Of a DNA stretch of 64,000 bases, positions 8,751 through 17,801 are shown in pieces. The notes beneath the pieces were generated by a model. The model searched no databases. It saw nothing but the letters and a program-made list of their open reading frames with translations, and had not been told where the DNA came from. This DNA is from Lysinibacillus agricola (GTDB taxonomy: Bacteria; Bacillota; Bacilli; Bacillales_A; Planococcaceae): contig NZ_CP067341.1 in assembly GCF_016638705.1 (NCBI RefSeq), positions 3,971,501-4,035,500 on the forward strand, read 5' to 3'. The translations under genes and the position numbers were made by a program. Positions within the stretch are counted from its first letter, which is position 1; each line of letters starts with the position of its first letter.

Positions 8751-9239
8751 TTATTTTATTGAAATAATTTTAACTTTCATTTCGCCACCAGGTGTTTGTA
8801 CGACAACCTCTTCGCCTTCAGCACGACCTAGCAAGCCTTTAGCAATTGGTGATTCATTAGAAATGCGGAATTCCATTGGATCTGCCTCAGCCGAACCAAC
8901 AATCGTGTAAGATTCCTCTTCTGTTGATGGTTTTCCATTAATAATTTCTACAAATGTAACCGTTTTCCCTAGTGATACCGCACTGTTGTCCGTTTCATCC
9001 TCAGAAATAATAACTGCGTTACGAATCATTGATTTTAATGTAGAAATTCGACCTTCCAGAAAGGCTTGTTCTTCTTTTGCCGAATCATACTCAGCGTTCT
9101 CAGAAAGATCCCCGAAATCACGAGCGATTTTAATACGTTCTACGATTTCCTTACGTGTTTCTGTTTCTAATTTTACTAATTCTTCTTCTAATTTTCTCTT
9201 ACCTTCAGCTGTCATTGGGAACTGTTTTTCGTTTGCCAA
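8751..9239 (-). CDS. greA: Transcription elongation factor GreA
   Basis: GreA rescues backtracked RNA polymerase by stimulating transcript cleavage. The 162-residue protein has the N-terminal coiled coil with acidic tip ([19 protein letters not shown]) and a C-terminal FKBP-like domain ending VKIISIK. The start is a TTG preceded by AAGGAG at good spacing. It is the last gene of the trmR-trhP1-trhP2-udk-greA series, with a terminator on each side. Confidence 0.96.
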   Translation of the reverse strand: MANEKQFPMTAEGKRKLEEELVKLETETRKEIVERIKIARDFGDLSENAEYDSAKEEQAFLEGRISTLKSMIRNAVIISEDETDNSAVSLGKTVTFVEIINGKPSTEEESYTIVGSAEADPMEFRISNESPIAKGLLGRAEGEEVVVQTPGGEMKVKIISIK

Positions 9240-9276
9240 AGTTCTTCACTCCTTATTTTCGTCAATATAAAAACAT

Positions 9277-9320
9277 AAAACTCGATTAAATGCCTAGTAG
9301 GGTACATTTAATCGAATTTT
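9277..9320 (-). terminator. Terminator of udk
   Basis: A 16 bp near-perfect stem with arms containing CGATTAAATG and CATTTAATCG, followed on the minus strand by TTTT. It separates udk from greA. Confidence 0.8.
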
Positions 9321-9426
9321 ATTATTTTTAAACGTTTTCAAATTACTCTTTGACCTAATAGTATGCATGCCTTTCCGAAATATGCACAGATACGCATGTA
9401 AATATTGTCAATACCACTCTATCTTA

Positions 9427-10065
9427 TTACAATACGTTGTCGGTTTCAAGAATAGTTTTAATTTTCGTTACCATCAAATCAATTGCAACCTCATTATCCC
9501 CACCCTCAGGAATAATAATATCAGCATAACGTTTCGTCGGCTCAATAAATAAATTATGCATTGGACGTACTGCTGTTAAATATTGTTCGATTACAGAATC
9601 TGTTGTACGCCCACGCTCTTTTATATCACGCATTATACGACGAATAATACGTATATCTGAGTCCGTATCTACAAATAATTTAATGTCCATTAAATCACGT
9701 AAATCTGCATCCTCTAACACTAAAATACCTTCTAATATAATAACATCTACAGGTTCAACATGAATAACTTCTTGTGCTCTTGTATGTTGTACATAATCAT
9801 ACACAGGCTTGTTAATTGGTTGACGTAGCAATAATTTTTTTATGTGCTCAATTAACAAATCATTATCAAACGCTAACGGATGGTCATAGTTTGTACCTAA
9901 ACGCTCCTCAAACGTTAAATGACTTTGATCTTTATAGTAAAAATCTTGTTCAATTACAACTACTGAATGGTCACGGAAAACATCATAAATGGCATTGGTC
10001 ACACTTGTTTTTCCCGAGCATGAGCCACCAGCGATTCCGATGACGACTGGACGCTTCGCTGCCAT
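9427..10065 (-). CDS. udk: Uridine kinase
   Basis: Phosphorylates uridine and cytidine for pyrimidine salvage. The 212-residue protein has the P-loop GGSCSGKTS (residues 14-22), a nucleoside-binding segment with EQDFYYKDQ and FDHPLAFD-type residues, and the RIIRRIMRD lid arginines. It follows trhP2 with no gap, as in B. subtilis yrrO-udk. Confidence 0.96.
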   Translation of the reverse strand: MAAKRPVVIGIAGGSCSGKTSVTNAIYDVFRDHSVVVIEQDFYYKDQSHLTFEERLGTNYDHPLAFDNDLLIEHIKKLLLRQPINKPVYDYVQHTRAQEVIHVEPVDVIILEGILVLEDADLRDLMDIKLFVDTDSDIRIIRRIMRDIKERGRTTDSVIEQYLTAVRPMHNLFIEPTKRYADIIIPEGGDNEVAIDLMVTKIKTILETDNVL

Positions 10066-11345
10066 TAATTATTCTCCTTTCGCATCATGTTATGCGGTTT
10101 TAATGGTGTGTCGCATTTAAATTTAATAATTTGTAGTGGATGACGAGCAGCATCTAAGCTATTGCCATCCTCATCCCAAATTTCACCCATTGTAAAACGG
10201 AAATTTTCGATTTCTGGCCCAAAGAATTCTACCTCATCGCCAGGTTTAAAATAGTTACGTTGTTGCATTGTAACCATTTTCGTTTCTGGGTCATGCTCTA
10301 AAATTAGTCCAGCAAACTCATAAGTCGTTTTACGGCCATGTACACCAAACATTTGCTCCTCGTAACCAGGTGCATCGTGGAAGAATGCTTCAGCAGTATC
10401 ACGGTTAGCACATTTGTCTAATTCCTCGAGCCACTCACGTTTAATTTTGAAATTGTCAGGGTCAGCACAATAAGCATCAATCACTTTACGGTACACTGAA
10501 ACAACTGTAGCAACATAGTGAATTGATTTCATACGACCTTCTACTTTTAATGAATCAATACCAAGTTCAATCATATGTGGAATTGCTTCAATTAGCTTTA
10601 AGTCTTTCGGACTCATCGCAAAAGATGCGTGATTATCATCGAAAAGTGCCTTTTCTTCGCCATCTTCTACCTCGTATAAATCATAGTCCCAGCGACAAGA
10701 TTGACAGCAACCCCCACGGTTAGAATCACGAGCAGTCATGTGATTCGAAAGTACACAGCGACCAGAATAAGCGATACACATCGCTCCATGAACGAATGCT
10801 TCAATTTCAATATCGACTTTTTCCTTCATAAGCTGCATTTCTTCGCCGCCTACTTCACGAGCTAATACTACACGATGTAAGCCTTCTTCTTTCCAATACT
10901 GTACAGCCTTCCAGTTTGATAAAGATTGCTGTGTAGAAAGGTGAATTTCAAGCTTTGGTGCAGCAGTACGGCATGTTTCGATGATAAGAGGGTCCGCTAC
11001 AATAATGCCTGTAACACCCGCAGATTCAATATCTTTTAAATACTGCTCTAAGCCGTCCATATTTTCATTGTGGGCGAAAATATTTGTAGTAACATAGATT
11101 TTGGCACCGTATTTATTGGCGAATTCAACACCCTCACGCATTTCTTCAATTGAGAAGTTATCTGCGTTTGAACGTAGGCCGAACTCTTGTCCACCAATAA
11201 ATACCGCATCCGCACCGTAATGAACTGCTACTTTTAATTTTTCTAGACTACCTGCAGGGGCAAGTAGCTCTGGTTTTTTTGTAATGACACGTTTACCGTC
11301 TACAATCTCACGGATTTTGTCATTTTGTTGTAATGCTAATGCCAT
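10065..11345 (-). CDS. trhP2: tRNA prephenate-dependent hydroxylation protein, U32 peptidase family (TrhP2/YrrO)
   Basis: A 426-residue U32-family protein. The family signature is intact: [19 protein letters not shown] with its conserved Cys residues, and further Cys pairs in GGCCQSCRW could hold an iron-sulfur cluster. In B. subtilis TrhP1/TrhP2 install 5-hydroxyuridine at tRNA position 34 using prephenate, a better-supported role than protease. It sits directly after trhP1. The start follows AGGAGGTGG. Confidence 0.9.
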   Translation of the reverse strand: MALALQQNDKIREIVDGKRVITKKPELLAPAGSLEKLKVAVHYGADAVFIGGQEFGLRSNADNFSIEEMREGVEFANKYGAKIYVTTNIFAHNENMDGLEQYLKDIESAGVTGIIVADPLIIETCRTAAPKLEIHLSTQQSLSNWKAVQYWKEEGLHRVVLAREVGGEEMQLMKEKVDIEIEAFVHGAMCIAYSGRCVLSNHMTARDSNRGGCCQSCRWDYDLYEVEDGEEKALFDDNHASFAMSPKDLKLIEAIPHMIELGIDSLKVEGRMKSIHYVATVVSVYRKVIDAYCADPDNFKIKREWLEELDKCANRDTAEAFFHDAPGYEEQMFGVHGRKTTYEFAGLILEHDPETKMVTMQQRNYFKPGDEVEFFGPEIENFRFTMGEIWDEDGNSLDAARHPLQIIKFKCDTPLKPHNMMRKENN

Positions 11346-11359
11346 GTTCTTGCCACCTC

Positions 11360-12292
11360 CTAGTAAACTGTTTCCTTGAAGATAAAGCCAGTATCAAGAG
11401 GTCTGATGGCAGGCTGAATTTCTTCAATTTTTGCTAATAAATCATCTTTAATATCTTCATACGCATCTTCTGATTCGTCAAAATATGTGTCGATTGCTTG
11501 ACGATAAGCTTCTGTTACTGTGGCCACATATTCTGGTGTTTGAAGTACACCCTCAATTTTCAATGCATCAATGCCACCTTCGAATAATTCGCCTAGCTCA
11601 TCAATAGTGCACATATCGTTTGGACTGAAAATATGCGTACCATTAACATCCTCATAAATTGGATATTTATTATTACGTTCATCATCATGAAGGAACATAT
11701 TACGATTTTCCTTACGATTCTCAATTTCCATTACTTTATCCTGATATAAGAAATAATGGCCTAGTAATGGACGTTTTGATTGGAACATACATGTCATCCC
11801 ATGTACTTGAACCTCAATCTCTACTTCCGCGCTTTCTTTAATTTCTAGCACTTCATCTAAAGAAAGTTCACGAGCAAGTATTGCGCGAGTTGCTCCTCTT
11901 TTTCCCCAATAATTTGCCGTAAACCAGTTCGTTGCAGTTGTTTCAGGATTCCAGTGTAACGGTATTGTTACACCTTGCTCACGACGAATGATTAATACTG
12001 CTGGATCACCGTAAATTAAACGGTCAACGCCAATACGTTGCATTTCTTTTAAATATTCGGCAAGCGCATCCAATTTTTCATTATGGAATAGCGCATTTAC
12101 CGCAACATACACCTTTTTACCCGCTGCATGAATCAGCTTTGTAGCTTCTTCTACTTCACTAACAGAAAAGTCTCCTGCTAGTCGAAGACCAAATTGTTGT
12201 TCACCAATGACAAAAGCATCTGCTCCAGCATGTAAAAGTACTTTTACATGGTCCACTGATTGCGGTGTAACAAGCAATTCCGGTTTTTTCAT
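11360..12292 (-). CDS. trhP1: U32 family partner protein (TrhP1/YrrN)
   Basis: A 310-residue U32-family paralogue of the downstream gene. The signature is degenerate: EVQVHGMTCMFQSKRPLL keeps one Cys and lacks the GxC half. This is typical of YrrN, which forms a pair with YrrO for tRNA U34 hydroxylation. I start at MKKPELLV because AGAGGTGACT lies just upstream. A longer frame would overlap trmR by 16 bases. Confidence 0.88.
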   Translation of the reverse strand: MKKPELLVTPQSVDHVKVLLHAGADAFVIGEQQFGLRLAGDFSVSEVEEATKLIHAAGKKVYVAVNALFHNEKLDALAEYLKEMQRIGVDRLIYGDPAVLIIRREQGVTIPLHWNPETTATNWFTANYWGKRGATRAILARELSLDEVLEIKESAEVEIEVQVHGMTCMFQSKRPLLGHYFLYQDKVMEIENRKENRNMFLHDDERNNKYPIYEDVNGTHIFSPNDMCTIDELGELFEGGIDALKIEGVLQTPEYVATVTEAYRQAIDTYFDESEDAYEDIKDDLLAKIEEIQPAIRPLDTGFIFKETVY

Positions 12293-12297
12293 AATAG

Positions 12298-12930
12298 TCA
12301 CCTCTTCAAACATAGTAATAAGCCGTCACCGACTGGTAAAAATGCACTTGTATAATCTGGGTGCTGCATAATCCATTCAGTGAAGTTTTTTAAATTGCGA
12401 ATCATTGTACGCTTGCGACGCGGTACATCCTTTAAATCCAAATCTGATAAGCCATGCATATACATATTATCGATATATAGAACTCCGCCAGATTTTACAA
12501 GAGGCGCGTACTTTTCAAAAAAGCGTTGATATTGCCCCTTTGCAGCATCGATAAAAACTGCATCGAATGTTGTATGGATTGCCTCATCTTTTACCTCTAA
12601 GGCGTCTCCTTCAATGACGGTAATACGATTTGATACTGTAGAACGTTCAATATAAGCCTTCGCTCTCGCAACACGCTCTGTATCACGCTCGATTGTAACG
12701 ATATGCACATTTGGTAAAGCCTCTGCCATTCTTATTGCAGAATAACCAATTGCTGTCCCAATCTCTAAAATTTTTGACGGATTTTGAATACGTAGCAGTT
12801 GATTCAAAGCATCAATGCCTGCAAGCTGCATAATCGGTACATGATTCTCCTCCGCAAATGCTTCCATTTCTAAAAGCAAATCATTACGTGGTTGAATAAA
12901 TGATTGTATATATGCATCTGATAATTCCAT
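12298..12930 (-). CDS. trmR: tRNA 5-hydroxyuridine O-methyltransferase (TrmR/YrrM)
   Basis: A class I SAM-dependent methyltransferase of the catechol O-methyltransferase-like group. The SAM motif is LEIGTAIGYS and the metal-binding acidic motif is VFIDAAKGQY. In B. subtilis TrmR methylates ho5U34 to mo5U34, the step after TrhP1/P2, so the three genes form a wobble-modification operon. The start at MELSDAYIQ (210 residues) has AGGGTGG upstream. Six more codons are possible. Confidence 0.88.
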   Translation of the reverse strand: MELSDAYIQSFIQPRNDLLLEMEAFAEENHVPIMQLAGIDALNQLLRIQNPSKILEIGTAIGYSAIRMAEALPNVHIVTIERDTERVARAKAYIERSTVSNRITVIEGDALEVKDEAIHTTFDAVFIDAAKGQYQRFFEKYAPLVKSGGVLYIDNMYMHGLSDLDLKDVPRRKRTMIRNLKNFTEWIMQHPDYTSAFLPVGDGLLLCLKR

Positions 12931-13241
12931 TGTTAAATCCACCCTCATTTAAAAGGCAACGAGCAATCTCTCGTTGTCTGTACTTCATCATTTAGCAACA
13001 AAAAGAAAAAGACCAAACGTGATGTCTTGGTACTTCGTCATACAAAAATGAGCAATTGTTTTTGTATAAGCTCATAACAATTGCCACCACGTATATTATC
13101 CCGCATTAACGGACTGATTGAATTTATTCCATGCGGATTGATCAAAAATCACAACTTATAATAGCACGAAAATAGAAGGAAAGCTATTTTTCTTTCCTTC
13201 TATCCACATTATTGTTATTTATTTTTTCTATTTTAAAGACA
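12931..13241. other. Gap between mltG and trmR
   Basis: Holds the mltG terminator (13172-13203), a small hairpin near 12960-12978 (AACGAG/CTCGTT) and a fragment of the second repeat family at 13097-13115 (TATCCCGCATTAACGGACT). No gene is seen. Confidence 0.5.
13172..13203 (-). terminator. Terminator of mltG
   Basis: A perfect 12 bp stem (ATAGAAGGAAAG and its complement) with an 8-base loop, about 40 bases past the mltG stop. Confidence 0.7.
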
Positions 13242-14369
13242 TTACTCTGACTTGCGCAAATATTTTTCTACTTTTTGTAAATGTTCATCATATGTTTTCG
13301 AGAAGTGGTTGACACCCTCTTTATCCGCTAAGAAGAATAGGTAATCTGTTTTACTTGGATTTAGCGATGCTTCAATCGAAGTTTTTCCAGCACCTGCAAT
13401 AGGACCTGGTGGTAAGCCTTTATTTTTATAAGTATTATAGACATTATCTACTTCTAAATCTTCATATAGTACACGATCTTTATGGGAACCAAGCGCATAT
13501 AAAACAGTTGGGTCTGTTTGTAGTGGCATCCCTTGATCCATACGATTATAGAATACGCTCGCTATCGTTTCTCGATCTGTTTGGGCAGTAGCTTCTTCTT
13601 CCAATAATGAAGCAAATGTTAATAATTGATGCACAGACATTTTCTTTTCAGCTAGAACATCGCTGTAATTCTTCACAATCTTGTCCATAGCCCCCACCAT
13701 TTCATCTACAATCGATTCTAATGAAGGTTTTTCTTCAAAGTAAGAATAAGTTGCAGGGAATAAATAGCCCTCTAAATCATAGCGAATATTATCGGCTAAA
13801 ACCGCATCTGTCACAAGCTCAGGGTAGTTAGCCTTCATTTGTTGAACAAATGTATCGCTTGTTACTAAGTCCATAAATTCCTTTTCAGTGTATGGCGTTT
13901 TCTTTTCAACAATATTACCAATTTGTTCAAGCGTTAAACCTTCTGGAATCGTCATCGTAAAGACTGGCTTACGGTATACCTTCCCAGTTTTTAAACTTTC
14001 TATTAGCTCATCAAATGTCATTGCCTGAGTTAAATCATAATCCCCTGCTTGGAATTTTGATTCATTTTTAAATTTGGCATAGTATTTAAAAACACGAGAA
14101 TCTTTAATAATGCCTTCTTTCTCTAGTAAAGTCGAAATAGAGCCTAAACTTGAACCAATTGGTACTTCAACTGCTATTGTTTTAGTCGCATCCGGATCTA
14201 TTGGTTTTAAGGCACTCTTCACATAATTATAGCCTAGTAAACCGACAATCCCTAATATTAGAACAAAAGCAATTGTAACAATAGCAACGATTTTTCTCAC
14301 AATTTTTACCTCGGATTTTCTTTCTTGCATTTTTGAAAACATTTCTTGTTTTTTTGAACCGTTATTCAC
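13242..14369 (-). CDS. mltG: Endolytic murein transglycosylase MltG (YrrL)
   Basis: MltG cuts nascent glycan strands at the membrane and sets chain length. 375 residues: a cytoplasmic basic segment, one membrane helix (VAIVTIAFVLILGIVGLLGY), a LysM-like region, then the YceG domain with the catalytic Glu in FASLLEEEA and the conserved TDPTVLYALG. A GTG start is chosen because AGGGGGG sits six bases upstream. It lies upstream of trmR as in B. subtilis. Confidence 0.92.
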   Translation of the reverse strand: MNNGSKKQEMFSKMQERKSEVKIVRKIVAIVTIAFVLILGIVGLLGYNYVKSALKPIDPDATKTIAVEVPIGSSLGSISTLLEKEGIIKDSRVFKYYAKFKNESKFQAGDYDLTQAMTFDELIESLKTGKVYRKPVFTMTIPEGLTLEQIGNIVEKKTPYTEKEFMDLVTSDTFVQQMKANYPELVTDAVLADNIRYDLEGYLFPATYSYFEEKPSLESIVDEMVGAMDKIVKNYSDVLAEKKMSVHQLLTFASLLEEEATAQTDRETIASVFYNRMDQGMPLQTDPTVLYALGSHKDRVLYEDLEVDNVYNTYKNKGLPPGPIAGAGKTSIEASLNPSKTDYLFFLADKEGVNHFSKTYDEHLQKVEKYLRKSE

Positions 14370-14744
14370 GGGTTTCCCCCCTATCACTTCATTATCATAC
14401 TAGAAATCAACTTTCACGACAAACAGAAATAGATAATTCAGTAGAAAAAGCACACAGAAAAAACAGGTTACGACAAAAGAAAAAATATAGTTAATATGAA
14501 GCAATAAATAAAAGTTGATTTTCACAGGGTTAATTAACAAGCTGAAACCAAAATAGTTTTATGGCTTCAATGGAAATATAAAAATCCAGGTAAAATTAAT
14601 GAGAGTTTGATTATGGAAAGCTCGCCATGGAGAAAACAAAAATCTACCAACTATTTTGTTAAGATTATTTTCCCACATTAACGGTCAGAAAACTTATTAT
14701 CTCAATATAAAGTGATAACGTGTCACTTATTTCAGACTATAATT
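14370..14744. other. AT-rich gap upstream of mltG
   Basis: No ORF with a convincing ribosome binding site. A fragment of the second repeat family is present at 14669-14690 (TTCCCACATTAACGGTCAG). Confidence 0.4.
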
Positions 14745-15055
14745 GAAAAGATTCTTGTTTGATATCGACTAGTAACCCCTTTGCAAGCTGTGAGATAACC
14801 ACATCATCTGTCGGAGGATTGAAGCGGCTATATCTCTAGCTAATTGTTCTTGTGCTAATAACATTTCATAAAGAGAAATTTCCTCGCCGCCATATTTTTT
14901 TCAATTTTAAAATGCTCAAACGGAAATCCTCCGCTCTCATCATATTTAGTAGCTGTCTTGTCAATTTGTTGGGCCAATTCACGAGTATCCTGGACTAGCT
15001 GTTGCTCACGTTCGTTACGAGTATAAACATCACTCAGCTCTGAGGCACCTTGCTT
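14745..15055 (-). pseudogene. Remnant of a DszC/SfnB-type acyl-CoA dehydrogenase-like flavoprotein
   Basis: Translation in two minus-strand frames gives the N-terminal part of an acyl-CoA dehydrogenase-like protein: RELAQQIDKTATKYDESGGF, then PFEHFKI, and after a frameshift GGEEISLYEMLLAQEQLARD. The frame ends soon after and the rest of the gene is missing. In organosulfur loci such proteins work with a FMN monooxygenase, and a remnant of one lies next door. Confidence 0.6.
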
Positions 15056-15078
15056 TTAGTAAATCTATTTTGTGGTTT

Positions 15079-15290
15079 TTATAGCCCTAAATATTCTCTT
15101 AGTGTTGAACCTATATACTCTTTCCGATAAATGCCACGTTCTTGTAAAATTGGCACAACGTTGTTCACAAAGTCCTCAAAATCACGTGGTAATATTTGTA
15201 ATATCCTCAACTGTATAATCACTTTCCTTTGCTTGTGCAGCCTGCCAACAAACCTATCTCAATACACTGACCAGTAGTCCACATAATGTC
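15079..15290 (-). pseudogene. Remnant of an NtaA/SnaA/DszA-type FMN monooxygenase
   Basis: The last 42 or so codons read LPRDFEDFVNNVVPILQERG then IYRKEY...LREYLGL and stop, the typical C terminus of NtaA/SnaA/DszA-type bacterial luciferase-like monooxygenases. Further upstream the matching text (WQAAQAKESDYTVEDI) is in another frame, so at least one frameshift is present. No N-terminal half remains. Confidence 0.65.
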
Positions 15291-15530
15291 ATCATCTTAT
15301 TCCATTCTTTATAAATAAGCTTACTTGGTTTAATTAAAACAAATCTTATCTACTTACTCACAATTGGTCAATACTTCATTTTCCACACCATCCCTAACCA
15401 TCTAAAAATCCTGATAAAACACTTCGTAAAAAAATGTTTTTTTCTCGAAAGTTCATTACATTCAATCGAAAATACACAAATTCCATTTACAGATAGCATA
15501 CTTTTACATATTAATACCCACTTACATAAA
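15291..15530. other. Gap after the decayed monooxygenase remnant
   Basis: AT-rich sequence with no recognisable coding content. A minus-strand open frame of about 70 codons here has no ribosome binding site and unusual composition. Confidence 0.35.
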
Positions 15531-15568
15531 AAAACTCTGAGTAGCTTTATTAAGCACTCAGAGTTTTT
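15531..15568 (-). terminator. Terminator of the tandem DUF1292 gene
   Basis: Perfect arms AACTCTGAGT/ACTCAGAGTT with a T run on the minus strand, right after the gene. Confidence 0.8.
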
Positions 15569-15569
15569 G

Positions 15570-16097
15570 TTACAAATCATTTAATACATCTTCAACAAAT
15601 GCCCATTCTTCATCTGTTTCAATGGGTAATAATTCTTCAATTGTTCCGTCATTTCCAGGTACGTATTGGGCAGCAAAAATATCTCGTTCCTCTATCGGTT
15701 CGTCCGTTGACAGAACATATAGTACATAGGATTTGCCAAACTGTTCTGACGAAAATGTATGAATGACCTCACAAACCTGATCTGATCCATCCTCATCTGT
15801 TACTGTAATTAGCTGCGGCTCCTCCTGAAACTCGTCTAGAAGTGTTAGGACTACCTCATTAATCATTTCCCATTCTGCCTCAGTTTCAACAGGCTGTAAA
15901 TTTGTCATTTCTCCATTGTTATCATCGTAATCAAATGTCATAGCAGAAATGTCTCCAGGAATTTCGTTACCATCTTCGTCAATTAACGAAAACAATACAT
16001 ATGATTTCTCCTCTGCATCGAAGGTAAAGACCACACGGCATTTTTGCTCCTTGCCATCCTCTCCAACTATAAGAAACTCTTGTGTTTCTTCACTCAT
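15570..16097 (-). CDS. Tandem DUF1292 protein
   Basis: 175 acidic residues made of two DUF1292 units (about 1-90 and 93-175). Each has the pattern of a strand with E/D-rich turns, KSYVLF/KSYVLY, and a closing P-E-T-E-EW motif (LQPVETEAEWEMI and LLPIETDEEWAFV). The single-unit paralogue YrzB lies about 600 bp upstream, so this looks like a duplication and fusion. AAGGAGGAG precedes the ATG. The function of the family is unknown. Confidence 0.75.
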   Translation of the reverse strand: MSEETQEFLIVGEDGKEQKCRVVFTFDAEEKSYVLFSLIDEDGNEIPGDISAMTFDYDDNNGEMTNLQPVETEAEWEMINEVVLTLLDEFQEEPQLITVTDEDGSDQVCEVIHTFSSEQFGKSYVLYVLSTDEPIEERDIFAAQYVPGNDGTIEELLPIETDEEWAFVEDVLNDL

Positions 16098-16224
16098 TTA
16101 ATCTCCTCCTTAATTAGGCTAAATTATGTTTCAAACTTTGATACGAGTCATTTTTTGGGTGACACAAAAATCTCACCTTTAATTCATTGGATTCGCCATA
16201 GTCTCACATAACCTCACAGCTTAT

Positions 16225-16623
16225 GGCTCATCACCATAACGTGTGGTTGATTTCCGTTCCGACTGGGCGCTTTGTAGCTGACGCTTCGCTTTCGCACAGA
16301 TAAAACAATTGTAGCTGACGCTTCGCTTTCGCACAGATAAAACAATTGTAGCTGACGCTTCGCTTTCGCACAGAGCAAAGCTTCCTGGGGGCGTCCGATG
16401 AGCCGCTTGGGGCAACAAGTGTTTTTTTGTGCGAAAGCGTAGTGCAAACGTAGCGGCAACGACACGATGTTGGTCACAAAGGCGTTATCACAGGACGTGA
16501 TGGTCTTAGCCTTCGTTCCTCTATTGCTGATCCCCAAGGAATCGTCCAGTCGTAACGAAGATCAACTAATATACAGAGCATATATTTTTAAAAATGTCAT
16601 CCACAACTTTTAGTGATGAGCCA
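16225..16623. repeat. Mosaic palindromic repeat, longest complete copy
   Basis: Starts GGCTCATCACCATAACGTGTGG and ends with the inverted block CACAACTTTTAGTGATGAGCC. Inside, in order, are TTGATTTCCGTTCCGACTGG, three 37-38 bp GCTTCGCTTTCGC units, the TCCGATGAGCCGCTTGGG module, GATGTTGGTCACAAAGGCG, TATCACAGGACGTGATGG and CCCCAAGGAATCGTCCAG. It fills the gap between the two DUF1292 genes. Confidence 0.85.
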
Positions 16624-16645
16624 GCTTTATTCTTTCAAAAGTAAA

Positions 16646-16682
16646 AAAGGAACAAGGAGTGCTTGTTGCCATCCTTGTTCCA
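16646..16682 (-). terminator. Terminator of yrzB
   Basis: Arms GGAACAAGGA/TCCTTGTTCC followed on the minus strand by TTTTTT, 20 bases past the gene. Confidence 0.8.
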
Positions 16683-16700
16683 CACTTTTAAAGATTACGA

Positions 16701-17009
16701 TTAGTCCTCGTTTTCATCCTCTAAAGCGTTTAATACGTCTTCTACCATATCCCACTCTGCTTCTGTTTCGATTGGTGTTAACTCACCATCTTCACCATTT
16801 TCAGATGGTACAAATGAAGATACGAAGATTTCTACAGAACCATCTGCATCTTCTTCTGCACCTACCATAGAGTAAAATACGTATGATTTACCAAATTCAG
16901 CCGATTCATGTACGTGAATCACTTCACAAAGCTGTTCGTTTCCGTTCTCGTCAATCACTGTAATGTGTTGTACATGTAATTCTTCTTCATGGTTGTGCTC
17001 GTGTGCCAT
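16701..17009 (-). CDS. yrzB: DUF1292 protein YrzB
   Basis: A 102-residue acidic protein with an N-terminal His/Glu-rich stretch (HEHNHEEE) and one DUF1292 unit (KSYVFYSMV and LTPIETEAEWDMV). It follows ruvX by 19 bp, the conserved yrzL-yrrK-yrzB order of Bacillales downstream of alaS. The function is unknown. The downstream paralogue at 15570 is a doubled version. Confidence 0.88.
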   Translation of the reverse strand: MAHEHNHEEELHVQHITVIDENGNEQLCEVIHVHESAEFGKSYVFYSMVGAEEDADGSVEIFVSSFVPSENGEDGELTPIETEAEWDMVEDVLNALEDENED

Positions 17010-17028
17010 GTGCTTGTCACCTCATCAA

Positions 17029-17445
17029 TTAATTTTTGCTATCTAAATAGCCTTGTAAAATCATCACAGCAGCCATTTTATCAATGACTTGCTTACGCTT
17101 TTTGCGACTTACGTCCGCATCGATTAGCATACGCTCTGCAGCCATCGTTGTTAAACGTTCATCCCAAAGCTTGACCGGTAATGAAAATGTATCTTCTAAA
17201 AGCTTTTTATAGTCTTCAGAAGCCTCTCCACGCGGTCCCACCGTATTATTCATGTTTTTCGGGTATCCTACAACAAATTCTGTTATAACATATTCCTTTA
17301 CTAGCTCGGCTATACGGTCAATTCCGAACTCGCCGTTTGCTTCATCAATTTTTACGGTTTCAATACCTTGGGCCGTCCACCCTAGAGCATCACTAACGGC
17401 AACGCCTACGGTTTTTGACCCAACGTCTAATCCCATAATTCTCAT
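17029..17445 (-). CDS. ruvX: Holliday junction resolvase-like protein RuvX/YqgF (YrrK)
   Basis: An RNase H-fold nuclease family protein of 138 residues with [14 protein letters not shown] (first catalytic Asp), [11 protein letters not shown] and the last acidic motif [11 protein letters not shown]. In E. coli the homologue matures the 16S rRNA 5' end. The gene lies 2 bp downstream of ireB and shares its operon. Confidence 0.93.
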   Translation of the reverse strand: MRIMGLDVGSKTVGVAVSDALGWTAQGIETVKIDEANGEFGIDRIAELVKEYVITEFVVGYPKNMNNTVGPRGEASEDYKKLLEDTFSLPVKLWDERLTTMAAERMLIDADVSRKKRKQVIDKMAAVMILQGYLDSKN

Positions 17446-17447
17446 TT

Positions 17448-17714
17448 CTAGCCCTCGTTATTCTTTTTAATATAAAATTTAACAAGCTCTTCTAGAATTT
17501 CATCACGCTCAAGCTTGCGAATTAAATTACGAGCATCCTGATGGCGAGGAATATACGCCGGATCACCAGAAAGTAAATAACCGACAATCTGATTGATAGG
17601 ATTATATCCCTTTTCCTCTAAAGAAGAATGTACTTTCAACATTACCTGCTTGACTTCCTGTTCCATTGATTCTTCTGGAAAATTAAATTTCATCGTTTGA
17701 TCAAATGAACTCAT
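17448..17714 (-). CDS. ireB: IreB-family regulatory protein (DUF965, YrzL)
   Basis: An 88-residue helical protein of the DUF965/IreB family ([14 protein letters not shown] at the N terminus, [14 protein letters not shown] in the middle). In Enterococcus IreB is phosphorylated by the Ser/Thr kinase IreK. The start at MSSFDQT has GAGGTG upstream. It sits between alaS and ruvX, the conserved Bacillales position. Confidence 0.9.
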   Translation of the reverse strand: MSSFDQTMKFNFPEESMEQEVKQVMLKVHSSLEEKGYNPINQIVGYLLSGDPAYIPRHQDARNLIRKLERDEILEELVKFYIKKNNEG

Positions 17715-17776
17715 GACCAGCACCTCGCTTTCAGAAATAAGGAGATGTGCAAAAAGCTCATCTCCAATTTCTCTTT

Positions 17777-17782
17777 ATTATA
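17777..17782 (-). promoter_or_regulatory. Possible -10 box for ireB-ruvX-yrzB
   Basis: A perfect TATAAT on the minus strand in the alaS-ireB gap, about 63 bases before the ireB start. The -35 is not clear. A hairpin with GGAGATG/CATCTCC arms follows at 17741-17765. Confidence 0.35.
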
Positions 17783-17801
17783 ACATGATTTGGCGTATTA
17801 T

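Noticed and set aside
15368..15580. 70-residue minus-strand ORF
   Set aside because: No ribosome binding site, overlaps the terminator of the DUF1292 gene, and has no family resemblance.
16214..16537. Minus-strand ORFs of 65-107 residues
   Set aside because: They lie fully inside the longest mosaic repeat and translate its core units.
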